This document shows, one piece after another, positions 42,414 through 51,969 of a stretch of 64,000 nt of DNA. Both the position numbers and the translations under genes were made by a program. The notes under the pieces are model-generated. The model was not told the origin of the DNA. It saw only the letters and a program-made list of their open reading frames with translations, and ran no database searches. Origin of the DNA: Leptospira bourretii (GTDB lineage: Bacteria > Spirochaetota > Leptospiria > Leptospirales > Leptospiraceae); NCBI RefSeq assembly GCF_004770145.1, contig NZ_RQFW01000012.1, positions 372,001-436,000 of the forward strand. Reading direction: 5' to 3'. The stretch's first letter is position 1, and every line of letters begins with the position of its first letter.

Positions 42414-43810
42414 TGGAATTAGTCAGTATTCTTAACCTTTCTTATCTTGTTGCTTCCATCCTTTTTATTGTTGGAATCAAACAGTTAGCTCACCCAAAAA
42501 CAGCATCACGAGGAAATTTACTCGGCGCTTTGGGTATGCTCATTGCTGTTGTCGCAACTCTCTTTGACCAAGCCATCTTAACTTATGATTGGATCCTTGT
42601 GGGAGTTCTAATTGGATCTGTGATCGGTATTATCTTAGCAATCAAAATCCAAATGACGGCAATGCCACAACTGGTTGCTGTCCTTAATGGATTTGGTGGG
42701 ATCGCTTCTGTTTTTGTGGCAGGTGCTGCCTTACAACTATCCATTCCAAAGTATGCTACTGCAGTCAATTACCAAGAAATTGTTTCCATTGTCTTCTCTG
42801 CTATCGTTGGTGGAATCACCTTTTCTGGAAGTTTTATCGCCTTTGGAAAGTTACAAGGTTTTATTACAGAAAAAGCAGTTCGTTATCCTGGGGATCAACT
42901 TGTTAAAATTTTAGTCGGACTAACGGCAGTGGGACTTGGTGTTTATGGATGTTTAGAACCAACAGATGAGTCGATTTATTGGATTCTCAGTGGAGTGAGT
43001 TTACTTCTTGGTATCTTCCTCGTGATACCGATTGGTGGAGCGGATATGCCAGTTGTGATTTCCCTACTAAACTCCTATTCGGGAATTGCCGCATCCGCAA
43101 CGGGATTTGTTTTGAATAATAACGTTCTCATCATTTCAGGATCACTCGTTGGTGCCTCTGGAATTATTCTAACACAAATCATGTGTAAAGCGATGAATCG
43201 TAGTTTGACGAATGTTCTCTTCGGAGGATTCGGGGCTGTCGCTACAGAAATGAAAGATGATGGCGATTTTTACTCAGGTAAAGTGAAATCAACAAGTGCT
43301 GAAGAAGTGGCAATGTTGTTAGATGTCGCACGAAGTGTAGTGATTGTCCCTGGTTATGGTATGGCTGTAGCGCAAGCACAACATACTGTTCGTGACTTAT
43401 ACCAACTTTTAACTGCACGTGGTATCGATGTCACATTTGCAATCCATCCAGTTGCTGGTCGTATGCCTGGTCATATGAACGTTTTACTTGCGGAAGCAGA
43501 TATTCCTTATGATCGATTGAAAGAGATGGACGAGATCAATAGTACTTTCGAAAATGTTGATGTTGTGATAGTCAATGGGGCTAATGACGTAACAAACCCT
43601 CTTGCAAAAACAGATCCAAAATCACCAATTGCTGGTATGCCGATTTTGGATGTTGGAAATGCTAAGACAGTTGTTGTGATCAAACGTTCCTTAAGTCCTG
43701 GATTTGCAGGAGTGCCTAACCCACTCTTCATTGCTGACAACTGTTTGATGTTGTTTGGTGATGGTAAAAAAGCAACACAAGAGATGATCACAGCTTTAAA
43801 AGAATCTTAG
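42413..43810 (+). CDS. pntB: NAD(P) transhydrogenase subunit beta
   Basis: This 465-residue protein has about nine membrane helices in the first 280 residues and a C-terminal NADP(H)-binding domain with the PntB signatures [42 protein letters not shown]-type region, [31 protein letters not shown] and [19 protein letters not shown]. It completes the proton-translocating part of the enzyme with PntAB. The response regulator gene follows after 11 bases. Confidence 0.95.
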   Translation: [465 protein letters not shown]

Positions 43811-43821
43811 AGCCGGAAAAT

Positions 43822-44493
43822 ATGAAGAAACAAGTCTATATCGTTGATGACCACCCTCTAGTAGTAGATGCACTACAAAACCTAATTGCTAAATCGGAAG
43901 ATTTAGAGTGCATCGGGAGTGCGGATAACATTGAAAAATCATTTAATGATATAGAAAAACTGCAACCAAGTTTGGTGTTGATTGATATCCAACTCAAACA
44001 AAACCAGAATGGTTTGCAGTTACTCAAACGTCTTAGAACAACTTTTCCAAATATTGCCGTCATCATCATCAGTATGTTGACGGACGATACCTTTGTGGAT
44101 CGTGCTTTTAAACTCGGCGCTATGGGTTATGTTTTCAAAGAAGACACTACCACACAAATCGTAGAAGCAATTCACACTGTGCTGAAGGGAGATTATTTTG
44201 TGAGTTCTTCCCAAGCCACTAGACTGCTCGGACATTTATACAGAGCTTCCCAAAAAGACGAAAAGGATCCTATCGACAGATTGTCCAATCGTGAATTGGA
44301 AGTTTTTCTCATGATTGGGGAAGGAATGCCGGTCAAAGAAATTGCGGCCAATATGGGTCTTGCTCCTTCTACCATTGAAACTTTACGTTCTCGTATCAAA
44401 TCCAAACTCAGCATCACTGAAAACGAAAAACTAATTCGTGTGGCTGTGGAATGGAAATACACACAAGCCAAAACGGATATCGTCGTTTCTTAA
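43822..44493 (+). CDS. NarL/FixJ-type response regulator
   Basis: This 223-residue protein has a receiver domain with the acidic pair Asp9/Asp10 (YIVDDHP), the phosphoacceptor Asp55 (LVLIDIQL) and Lys of VFKEDT, followed by a LuxR-type helix-turn-helix (LSNRELEVFLMIGEGMPVKEIA). No sensor kinase is near. Its position directly behind pntB suggests co-transcription. The stop codon abuts the stop of the convergent TPR gene with no base between. Confidence 0.92.
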   Translation: MKKQVYIVDDHPLVVDALQNLIAKSEDLECIGSADNIEKSFNDIEKLQPSLVLIDIQLKQNQNGLQLLKRLRTTFPNIAVIIISMLTDDTFVDRAFKLGAMGYVFKEDTTTQIVEAIHTVLKGDYFVSSSQATRLLGHLYRASQKDEKDPIDRLSNRELEVFLMIGEGMPVKEIAANMGLAPSTIETLRSRIKSKLSITENEKLIRVAVEWKYTQAKTDIVVS

Positions 44494-45507
44494 TCAATAT
44501 CTAAGTTTAAAATAGTGATAGAGTAAATCTTTTCCCTCGCGGGAAGAGAGTAACATTCTATACGCTTCAGCAATTTTTGATTCGTTTTGCGATTGTTTTT
44601 GGATGAAATGAAAGAAGTCGTTTGCTCTTTCATCGTAACCTAAATTCAAAAGTAGGTTTAAATAAAAACTTTGGTCATATTCATCGGCAAACGGTGAGTA
44701 GGCGATAGGTCGAAGTAGGTTTTCTGCATCTCTCCACTTTCGAATTTCAAAGTAACATCGTGCATATATCTTTTTTTCTCTCCATCCAAGGACTCTTTGG
44801 TTTTTTAAATAAGTGAGAGATTTTTTCGGATCTTTTTCAAGTAAGTATACAACGCGGCCCATTAAATGAGAAGCTTGGATGTGTTTGGGATCTTGTTCCA
44901 AAATGGTGGAAAGTTCTACTTTGGCTTTTTCTGTTTCATTTAGTTCTAAATAAGTTTTTGCTAAAATGAGTTTTGCTTCATTGTAGTTTGCTTTGTATTC
45001 TAAAGATTTGTTTAAGGATACAATGGCATTGTTGTAATCTTTTAGTATAAAGTAGGCAAGACCTAAATTGTAATGATAAAATGGATTGTATGGGGAAATT
45101 TGATTGGTTTCTGTCCAAGTATCTTTTGCCTCGGCCCAACTATCTTCCTGAGCATAAATCATACCGAGTAAAAAACTTGCTGCTTCATGGTTTGGTTCTT
45201 TTTTGAGAGCTTTGTTTAGGCTTTCTTTTGCCTCTTGCCATTCCATTCTCGAGTATAACAAACTTCCATTTAAATAATCATATTCAGGATAGGACTTATA
45301 AACATCAGATTGAATTTTTCTCCACTCAGTATCCGCTAAAAGAAACCTTCCGTAACGAAGTGCATTGATGATATTGCGACTGACTTTTTCCAATTCGATC
45401 TTTGCATTGATTTCTATGGTTTCTTTGTCTTCGGTTTGAGCAAAAATAGAATTTGTAAAAAGTAAAAGAAGAAAACTGAAGAATAGAATTTGTATTTTAG
45501 CTTTCAT
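44494..45507 (-). CDS. Exported TPR-repeat protein
   Basis: This 337-residue protein has a signal peptide (IQILFFSFLLLLFTNSIFAQ) and about six tetratricopeptide repeats from residue 60 to 240 (for example WQEAKESLNKALKKEPNHEAASFLLG and DYNNAIVSLNKSLEYKANYNEAKLIL). It should be periplasmic and serve as a protein interaction scaffold. It is the last gene of the lysC operon, overlapping the previous gene by 11 bases. Confidence 0.85.
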   Translation of the reverse strand: MKAKIQILFFSFLLLLFTNSIFAQTEDKETIEINAKIELEKVSRNIINALRYGRFLLADTEWRKIQSDVYKSYPEYDYLNGSLLYSRMEWQEAKESLNKALKKEPNHEAASFLLGMIYAQEDSWAEAKDTWTETNQISPYNPFYHYNLGLAYFILKDYNNAIVSLNKSLEYKANYNEAKLILAKTYLELNETEKAKVELSTILEQDPKHIQASHLMGRVVYLLEKDPKKSLTYLKNQRVLGWREKKIYARCYFEIRKWRDAENLLRPIAYSPFADEYDQSFYLNLLLNLGYDERANDFFHFIQKQSQNESKIAEAYRMLLSSREGKDLLYHYFKLRY

Positions 45508-47107
45508 AAATTGATTCTAACCATTTCAAAATTTTTAAGTGAGCATCGCGAACTAATTTTATTTTTGAATGCGGAAAAACATTCGGAAACTGATTGTTTT
45601 CATTTAATTCAGAAAAAGATCCTAAGTAGGGAATTCCTAATTCTTTTTCAGCAAATTTACCCAAAGTTTCATGTATAGGTGTGATTCCTAACAAACAAAC
45701 TTTTTTACCATTGGATAGAGATTCCATCATCGTTTGGCCAAAGTAAGTAAGAACCAATTCAGATTTTTGAATTTGTTTTAAAAATTCTATATAAGAAACT
45801 CGTTGGATATATTCGACTTCCTTATTTATGGGAGGTGTTCCTCCAATACGAACCACTGAACTTATGTTAGTTTTTTTAAGAGAAATATTCGAATTTAGAA
45901 ATTGCAATACATACCTATCGATTTGTTCAGATTCTTCATTTCCTAAATTGCCTGCATAGATTAGAATTTGCCCAGCGATGGTGGATTGGTTCCAATCCAA
46001 TTCAGAAAGAGGGGAGCTAAAATACGATATAGGGTCTCCCTGATTGATTGGGGCCACAGGATTTGGGAGAAAAAAACTAGCATTGAATTCGGTAGGCAAA
46101 TGATGAAGATTATCGATATAAAACAAATGATGTAAGGGAAATTCATTTTCTCTGATATCTAGAATCTGTGGTAGATGTTTGGATTGGAGATCTGGTTTGT
46201 CAGATAGTATTATTTTATATCCATTCATTTCTAAAAACACAGACAAAGATTTGCATCGTTCCCAATGTCCACTTCCGAAGAGAGCAGGTTCTCCGTAGAC
46301 AATCCGCACTTGTTTGGATTCTCGATTTGCTTTCGGTAAAGAAAAAGTAACTTGTTCCACAGAAGCGTTAACCAAAAAAACTTCCGGATGGTCTTTTGCA
46401 AATTGAATCACTTCTTTTGCACCAAAGAATGGGTCTTTCGTTCCTAACCTTTCCCACAAGGAACAAACTAGTTCAAAATCTTTGGATTCATCAACAGTGA
46501 TTCGAAGAGAACTTGGATTGATTTCTGTGAAATGATTGAGATGTGGGGGCGACAATCGAAATTGTTTATGGATTTCGGGATGTTCTTTGATATGAAGGGA
46601 AACATGTTCTGTATGTCGTTCGGGTGCAATGCCTACTGCATCAAACAAAAGAGAATCTGCAGAAAAACATTCCACTCCCATCCCTAAGGGGAGACCCACC
46701 ATCGAAAGGCTATAATATGGATCGGAAATATAGGTGATTGCTTCATACAAATATCGTATGGATTCTAAATCAATAAAAGGATTATCTCCTGTTAGGCGAA
46801 ATATATGTTTGGCTTGAAAATGAAGGCAAGCTTTGCGAAATCTATCTCGAACATCAGATTCCGATCCAACAAAGTATTGGTAATGTTTTTTATTTAGAGA
46901 TGCAATGAGTTCTGTATCCCCTTCAGGAACTAAAAAAACAATCTGTTCTTTTGGGAAGATGGTAGAAAGCCGATTGTGGATATGACAAAGGACAGTAGTA
47001 TTGGATCCTTCTGGGATGGACTTTAAAATTTTTTTAGGTAATCTTGTGGAACCGAGTCTTGCCTGGACGAAGGCAAAACAATCACGCGTTGAAAGTATAC
47101 CACTCAT
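45497..47107 (-). CDS. Fusion of SpsF-like cytidylyltransferase and PseG-like domain
   Basis: About 536 residues. The first 250 match SpsF-type nucleotidyltransferases of polysaccharide synthesis: CFAFVQARLGSTRLPKKIL, then FRLTGDNPFIDLESI and RHTEHVSLHIKEHPE. From about residue 265 the sequence follows PseG-like sugar-nucleotide hydrolases (VRIVYGEPALFGSGHWERCKSL; later SELVLTYFGQTMMESLSNGKKVCLLGI). This is the layout of enzymes acting on CMP-activated nonulosonic-type sugars. The ATG at 47107 was preferred to a GTG one codon earlier. It overlaps the spiro-SPASM gene. Confidence 0.8.
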   Translation of the reverse strand: MSGILSTRDCFAFVQARLGSTRLPKKILKSIPEGSNTTVLCHIHNRLSTIFPKEQIVFLVPEGDTELIASLNKKHYQYFVGSESDVRDRFRKACLHFQAKHIFRLTGDNPFIDLESIRYLYEAITYISDPYYSLSMVGLPLGMGVECFSADSLLFDAVGIAPERHTEHVSLHIKEHPEIHKQFRLSPPHLNHFTEINPSSLRITVDESKDFELVCSLWERLGTKDPFFGAKEVIQFAKDHPEVFLVNASVEQVTFSLPKANRESKQVRIVYGEPALFGSGHWERCKSLSVFLEMNGYKIILSDKPDLQSKHLPQILDIRENEFPLHHLFYIDNLHHLPTEFNASFFLPNPVAPINQGDPISYFSSPLSELDWNQSTIAGQILIYAGNLGNEESEQIDRYVLQFLNSNISLKKTNISSVVRIGGTPPINKEVEYIQRVSYIEFLKQIQKSELVLTYFGQTMMESLSNGKKVCLLGITPIHETLGKFAEKELGIPYLGSFSELNENNQFPNVFPHSKIKLVRDAHLKILKWLESIYES

Positions 47108-48632
47108 CACAATTCAAACAAGGGGCAGGAATTTTATCGTGTTCCCCATTAAAGCTATGTTTAAAAAATCCCAATCCTTTTTGCCAAACATCGCCAAGAG
47201 TTTCTTTATATAAATTTCCGATCACTTCCGTTTGTTTTTGTTTGCAAATGGAAACAGTTCCATCTACGGAAAGAGACAAATCTCGCACCAAATGCCAACA
47301 AAAATCTCTATGTATCGGAGTGAGATCACTCACTCGACGTTCAGGGAGTTTGTGTGCAAACGAATTGAATTTTTGTAGAATCACATTGATTCCTTTTTTC
47401 TCAAAAAAAGTAAAATAAGGATCAATCTCCTCTTCCACTTCCTTCATTTTGATCATCTGCACATGTAATGATTTGTTGGGAAGGTTTTGCGAAAGTAAAT
47501 CAATCGTACCTAGCACTTTTTCCAGTTCCAGTTTTCCATATAATGATTTGTAAACTTCTGGATTTAAAGTGGTAACGTTTACGATGACACAAAGTTTTTC
47601 TTTATCCGAAGGAGTTAAACTTTCTATCAGAGACAACAATGAGTCTGGTTTTGTGTAGAGAGCTGTTTCGATGATGAGTTCTGATAAAGAATTTAATTTT
47701 AAAATTTCTAAAACTATATTTTTAAAATTTGGGTGGAGGAGGGGTTCTCCATTTCCTGTTAGACTGATGGTAATCGGAGAAAAAAGTTCTGTACCCAGTT
47801 TGGTGATTGTGGATTTTACATTCTCTAATGAAACAAAACTTCCATCATTAGTTAAATCTGCGAACTCACGCGGACAAAATGTACATTTAAGTTCACATCC
47901 TTTATAAATTTCCCATTCTAGATAAGAAGGGGCACTGCGAAATATCTGAGGATTTTCTTTTAATTTAGAAAGGAGATTTTCATACGTTAAATCTTTTCCC
48001 AAAGGCAATAACCCTTGGATGAGAGTTAGCGAACGAAAAGAGGAAAGTCGAAAGTCCAAACGAAGTTGGCGAAGGTCCGGTGCCTTATAAAAAATATCTA
48101 CATCATATTGGTTGATGTTCTTTAGAAAAAACGAATGAATGTCAGTGGTCAGTGTATCCGGTAAAGAAGTAAGGAATTCACGAGTGATGATCGTGGGAGT
48201 GAGCCCTGGCGGTAAGTTTTCCGAATAAGAATACTGGCTAAAAAAGTTTTTGTGACGATTCCATGCTGTTTCTGTTAGGTGAACATCCAGTAAGGGAGAA
48301 ATTCCTGTGAAATATAAAAAACAAACCTCATCCCAATCTGGATCTTTAAACTTTGACTCTGGCAAAAGTTTTCCTAATTTGAGGAGGAATTCATATTCCT
48401 TGGAAACATCCTCATGGAGTAAAATTTGGTTTTTTAATGCACTAGAATTTATTTTTTGTGAAAGAGATTCGTTTGTATTGATATGAATTTGAATTTTAGG
48501 AAATGTTTTGGAAAGGCGATGTACAAATTCTTCCCATAATTCAGGTTTAAAATTTTGATTTAAAAATTGAATGGATTGGGAGTCCAAATAGACAACCGCA
48601 AAACTTGGGTTATAGTCTTTTCGGTTCATCAT
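47082..48632 (-). CDS. Spiro-SPASM family radical SAM protein
   Basis: This 516-residue protein has the radical SAM cluster motif GCELKCTFCPREF (Cys246, Cys250, Cys253), the SAM-binding SLTGNGEPLLHPNF, and a C-terminal SPASM region with cysteines in FCWHLVRD, VSICKQKQ and PAPCLNCDEW. The first 230 residues resemble a nucleotidyltransferase-like fold (FLYFTGISPLLDVHLTETAWNRH) without clear catalytic residues. The combination is known as a spirochaete-specific family whose substrate is not established. Embedded in the lysC operon next to the SpsF/PseG fusion. Confidence 0.88.
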   Translation of the reverse strand: MMNRKDYNPSFAVVYLDSQSIQFLNQNFKPELWEEFVHRLSKTFPKIQIHINTNESLSQKINSSALKNQILLHEDVSKEYEFLLKLGKLLPESKFKDPDWDEVCFLYFTGISPLLDVHLTETAWNRHKNFFSQYSYSENLPPGLTPTIITREFLTSLPDTLTTDIHSFFLKNINQYDVDIFYKAPDLRQLRLDFRLSSFRSLTLIQGLLPLGKDLTYENLLSKLKENPQIFRSAPSYLEWEIYKGCELKCTFCPREFADLTNDGSFVSLENVKSTITKLGTELFSPITISLTGNGEPLLHPNFKNIVLEILKLNSLSELIIETALYTKPDSLLSLIESLTPSDKEKLCVIVNVTTLNPEVYKSLYGKLELEKVLGTIDLLSQNLPNKSLHVQMIKMKEVEEEIDPYFTFFEKKGINVILQKFNSFAHKLPERRVSDLTPIHRDFCWHLVRDLSLSVDGTVSICKQKQTEVIGNLYKETLGDVWQKGLGFFKHSFNGEHDKIPAPCLNCDEWYTFNA

Positions 48633-49666
48633 TAGTCTATATTGTATTTTTCTTCCGGATTGCTGATATTGTATTCTTTGATATAAATAGGATCAAAGAT
48701 GGAGATGGAGGAATTTTTTCGTGTATTGGAAACCCAGTCTTCAAAAGAAGTTTGTTCCTTTTCTCGAAATAAAAATCCTTGGATCCCTTTTCTGACTGCA
48801 TCTAAAGGAGTGGGTCGCATTCCTTCAATGAAAACTAAACAATAACGTTTGCGATCATCTCGGAATACTTCTGAAATTTTCCCAGCTCCACCTACTTGTG
48901 TTAATACAGAAGCAGTTGTGGGTTGGGATTTGTATAGTTCGAAGGTTGGAACCCAGTTGACGAGTCCACCGTTCAATCGATATCGAGATTCGTTTCTTGG
49001 GCCTGAAGCAACAAGTTTAAAGAAAGAAGGATCTTTTAAAGATTTGTTTCGAATTTCAGTAAGTTCGTTAAACACTCTTGTTTCTTCATCAATGGAGGCA
49101 TTGGATGGTGAAAAAACAATTTCTCTAAATCTAAATTCAGAACCCACCTTCGCCTTGTTTTTGTTATACCAAGCTTGTACTTCTTGTTCTGAAGGTAAGG
49201 GTGGACTTACTTTGATTTGTAGAAGTTGCCCTTTTTTGATTTGGTAAGGTAAATCTTCCAACCAAACATCATAAGGTAAATTGAATTGGGTTTGAACTGC
49301 TTTTTTAAATTGTTCTAAGTCGCTAATCCCTTGTGCTTCCATCCGTTTTTGGATTTCTGCTTCGATTCGTTTTTCGTTGACTTGGATGGATTCTTCATCG
49401 GCAGCATTGTCCACCACAGCTCGATCGATTAGAAAATCCACAACTTGGGAATGAAGAGATCCTTTTTTGCGATAATTGGGAAAAAAGCGAGAAAGGTTTT
49501 TGTAACGTTCCACACCTTCCTCATAATCCAAACTTGAGATGGATTTGGGTCCAACGATCACTAAAACGGAATTTAAAGATTCGTAAGAACTTAAACTGAT
49601 AATGGGAGCAAAAAAGAGGCTAAAAACAAAAACCGATGCAAAAAATAAAATCAAAAGTCGAGGCAT
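48632..49666 (-). CDS. SurA/PpiC-like exported peptidyl-prolyl isomerase
   Basis: About 344 residues from the ATG at 49666, which has AGGA six to seven bases upstream; the ATG six codons earlier has none. A signal anchor (LLILFFASVFVFSLFFAPIISL) precedes a SurA-like N-terminal helical domain (IDRAVVDNAADEESIQVNEKRIEAEIQKRME) and a parvulin-type region around residues 190-310 (FRFREIVFSPSNAS, LNGGLVNWVP). It would help fold outer-membrane proteins. It overlaps the spiro-SPASM start by one base. Confidence 0.83.
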   Translation of the reverse strand: MPRLLILFFASVFVFSLFFAPIISLSSYESLNSVLVIVGPKSISSLDYEEGVERYKNLSRFFPNYRKKGSLHSQVVDFLIDRAVVDNAADEESIQVNEKRIEAEIQKRMEAQGISDLEQFKKAVQTQFNLPYDVWLEDLPYQIKKGQLLQIKVSPPLPSEQEVQAWYNKNKAKVGSEFRFREIVFSPSNASIDEETRVFNELTEIRNKSLKDPSFFKLVASGPRNESRYRLNGGLVNWVPTFELYKSQPTTASVLTQVGGAGKISEVFRDDRKRYCLVFIEGMRPTPLDAVRKGIQGFLFREKEQTSFEDWVSNTRKNSSISIFDPIYIKEYNISNPEEKYNID

Positions 49667-49696
49667 TCGAAGTCCTTTTTGCATACGGTCGTAAAT

Positions 49697-50911
49697 TTAC
49701 CCGATGAACGTAGTATGTAAAGCCTTTACTGCATCTTCCGCTTGGTTTTGTTTGATGACGCAGGAAATTTTAATCTCTGAGGTGGAGATCATTTCGATAT
49801 TGATGTTTTTTTCAGCGAGTGATTGGAACATCTTAGCGGCCACACCTACATGGGATTTCATTCCCACACCAACGGCAGAAACAATTGAAATGTTTTCATC
49901 TATTTCTGCTTTTCCATTTCCATGATCTTTTGCATAGGCATCAATGATTGGTTTTGCGGCAGAAATGTCTTTTTTGGCAATGGTAAAGGAAATGGTATTG
50001 ATTCCGTCTCTTGGAGACGATTGAACAATGACATCCACGATCACATCTTTATTTGCTAATTGAGTGAACAACTCTGCTGCAATCCCTGGTTTGTCTTTTA
50101 CATCGGCAATGGTAACTCGAGCTTGGTCACCTTTCGCAGTTACTCCGCTCACTTTCATTTTTTCCATAATTTTGTCCTCACTCATCACTAAAGTTCCCGG
50201 TTTGTCGTGGAAACTGGATCTTACGTGGATGACCACGTTATAGTTCATACCTAATTCAACACTTCGAGAATGAAGAACTCCCGCACCAAGGCTTGCGAGT
50301 TCTAACATTTCTTCGTAAGTGATTTGTTTGTGCATCTTTGCTGTGGGAATTTTTCTTGGGTCAGCAGTGTAAACACCATCAACATCCGTATAAATTTCAC
50401 ATTCATCAGCACCAAGGGCAGCAGCAAGAGCCACAGCAGAAGTGTCACTTCCTCCGCGACCAAGGGTGACAATATTTTCGTCTTTATCAATTCCTTGGAA
50501 ACCGGCAACAATTACCACCTTCCCTTTGTTAAACGCTTCATCAATGCGAGAACGATCGATCATTTCGATTTTTCCATTGGAGAAGTTTCCATCGGTTAGG
50601 ATTTTTAATTGAGAACCTGTAAAGGATTGTGCTGGGACTCCAATTTCATTCAGAGCAATGGCAAGAAGAGCAATTGAAACTTGTTCCCCTGTCGAGAGCA
50701 ACATATCCATTTCTCGTTTGGGAGGATTTTTAGAAATTTGGTCAGCAAGGTCGACAAGTTCGTCGGTAGTATGTCCCATTGCAGAAACTACAACGGCAAC
50801 TTTTTGGCCTTCGTCGTGGTAACGTTTGATACGTTTTGCCACATTTTGGATTTTAGTGGTGTCACCAACGGAGGTTCCACCGTATTTTTGGACAACGATT
50901 TTCGATGACAT
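49697..50911 (-). CDS. lysC: Aspartate kinase
   Basis: This 404-residue enzyme phosphorylates aspartate, the entry step to lysine, threonine, methionine and diaminopimelate. It starts [17 protein letters not shown], contains [19 protein letters not shown] and [13 protein letters not shown], and ends with two ACT domains (from about residue 270) that bind feedback inhibitors. First gene of a five-gene run of closely spaced or overlapping genes. Confidence 0.96.
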   Translation of the reverse strand: MSSKIVVQKYGGTSVGDTTKIQNVAKRIKRYHDEGQKVAVVVSAMGHTTDELVDLADQISKNPPKREMDMLLSTGEQVSIALLAIALNEIGVPAQSFTGSQLKILTDGNFSNGKIEMIDRSRIDEAFNKGKVVIVAGFQGIDKDENIVTLGRGGSDTSAVALAAALGADECEIYTDVDGVYTADPRKIPTAKMHKQITYEEMLELASLGAGVLHSRSVELGMNYNVVIHVRSSFHDKPGTLVMSEDKIMEKMKVSGVTAKGDQARVTIADVKDKPGIAAELFTQLANKDVIVDVIVQSSPRDGINTISFTIAKKDISAAKPIIDAYAKDHGNGKAEIDENISIVSAVGVGMKSHVGVAAKMFQSLAEKNINIEMISTSEIKISCVIKQNQAEDAVKALHTTFIG

Positions 50912-51014
50912 GGGTATATGGACAGGGTGCTACAGGCAAATCGGGAATCAAGTAGAATGAATTTTTTTGCAACCAAACGGAATGACAGGACTCCAATAGA
51001 TATAGGTTTCCTGA

Positions 51015-51950
51015 ATGAATTCTTCCTCCTCAACCGTTGAGCCGATTGTCAAAGAAAAGGCTCCTTTACTTTTTCTAATTTTGTTTTTTTTGGTCCAAGC
51101 CACTGTCCTTACCGTCTTTACCGTTCCCTTTTCCTGGTCTCTGGTGGGGCTGGCCCTTGGATCCTATTTCCTTCGGATGTTTGGAATCACTGCTGCTTAC
51201 CATCGTTATTTTTCACATGCTTCCTTTAAAACATCTCGCGTGTTTCAGTTTGTTTTGGCATGGATCGGGGCCATGGCTATGCAGAAAGGCCCACTCTGGT
51301 GGGCGGCTCACCATAGAAACCACCATAAGTATTCGGATACCGAAAAAGACATCCATTCCCCCAGCCGAAAGGGATTTTGGTATTCGCATATGTTTTGGTT
51401 TTTAAGGAACGATTACAATGATTATGAAGCCAAACTCATTCCTGATTTTTATAAATATCCCGAGTTACGTTTTATCGACCGTCACCATTGGATTGCGCCG
51501 TTATCGTATGCCATCTTACTCTATTTAGTGGGTGGTTGGGCTTGGCTTGTGTATGGGTATGCAGTTTCAACTTTCTTTTTGGGCCATGCCACTTGGACGA
51601 TTAATTCTCTTTCTCATGTTTACGGTTCAGTGCGGTATGATTCACGCGATACGAGTAAAAATAATTTTTGGCTGGCACTTCTTACGATGGGTGAAGGTTG
51701 GCATAACAACCACCACTATTACTGTTCATCGGTAAACCAAGGTTTCTATTGGTATGAAGTGGATGTTTCTTATTATATTTTAAAAGTACTGAGTTGGTTT
51801 GGAATTGTTTGGGATTTAAAAAAACCACCTAAAAAAGTGATTGAGGAAGGACTTCTTCGAGACCGCGAACAAAAGGCAACAAAACGATTCTTAAGTGAAT
51901 CGAAACAATCTTCTAAGATCAAAAACAAAACAGAGGTATTGTCTATCTAA
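51015..51950 (+). CDS. Acyl-CoA (delta-9) fatty acid desaturase
   Basis: This 311-residue membrane enzyme has the three histidine boxes of the stearoyl-CoA desaturase family: HRYFSH, HRNHHKYSD and HNNHHYY, between four membrane helices. It introduces a double bond into saturated fatty acyl chains with oxygen and an electron donor, which fits an aerobic organism that lives on long-chain fatty acids. No electron donor gene is adjacent. It ends convergently with the 169-residue protein gene. Confidence 0.93.
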   Translation: MNSSSSTVEPIVKEKAPLLFLILFFLVQATVLTVFTVPFSWSLVGLALGSYFLRMFGITAAYHRYFSHASFKTSRVFQFVLAWIGAMAMQKGPLWWAAHHRNHHKYSDTEKDIHSPSRKGFWYSHMFWFLRNDYNDYEAKLIPDFYKYPELRFIDRHHWIAPLSYAILLYLVGGWAWLVYGYAVSTFFLGHATWTINSLSHVYGSVRYDSRDTSKNNFWLALLTMGEGWHNNHHYYCSSVNQGFYWYEVDVSYYILKVLSWFGIVWDLKKPPKKVIEEGLLRDREQKATKRFLSESKQSSKIKNKTEVLSI

Positions 51951-51953
51951 ATC

Positions 51954-51969
51954 GGGGTTTTTATACCCC
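51954..51969. terminator. Small hairpin at the convergent end of the desaturase gene
   Basis: GGGGT (51954-51958) pairs with ACCCC (51965-51969) around six bases. It overlaps the last codons of the minus-strand gene. The stem is short and the tail only moderately T-rich, so termination here is tentative. Confidence 0.35.
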
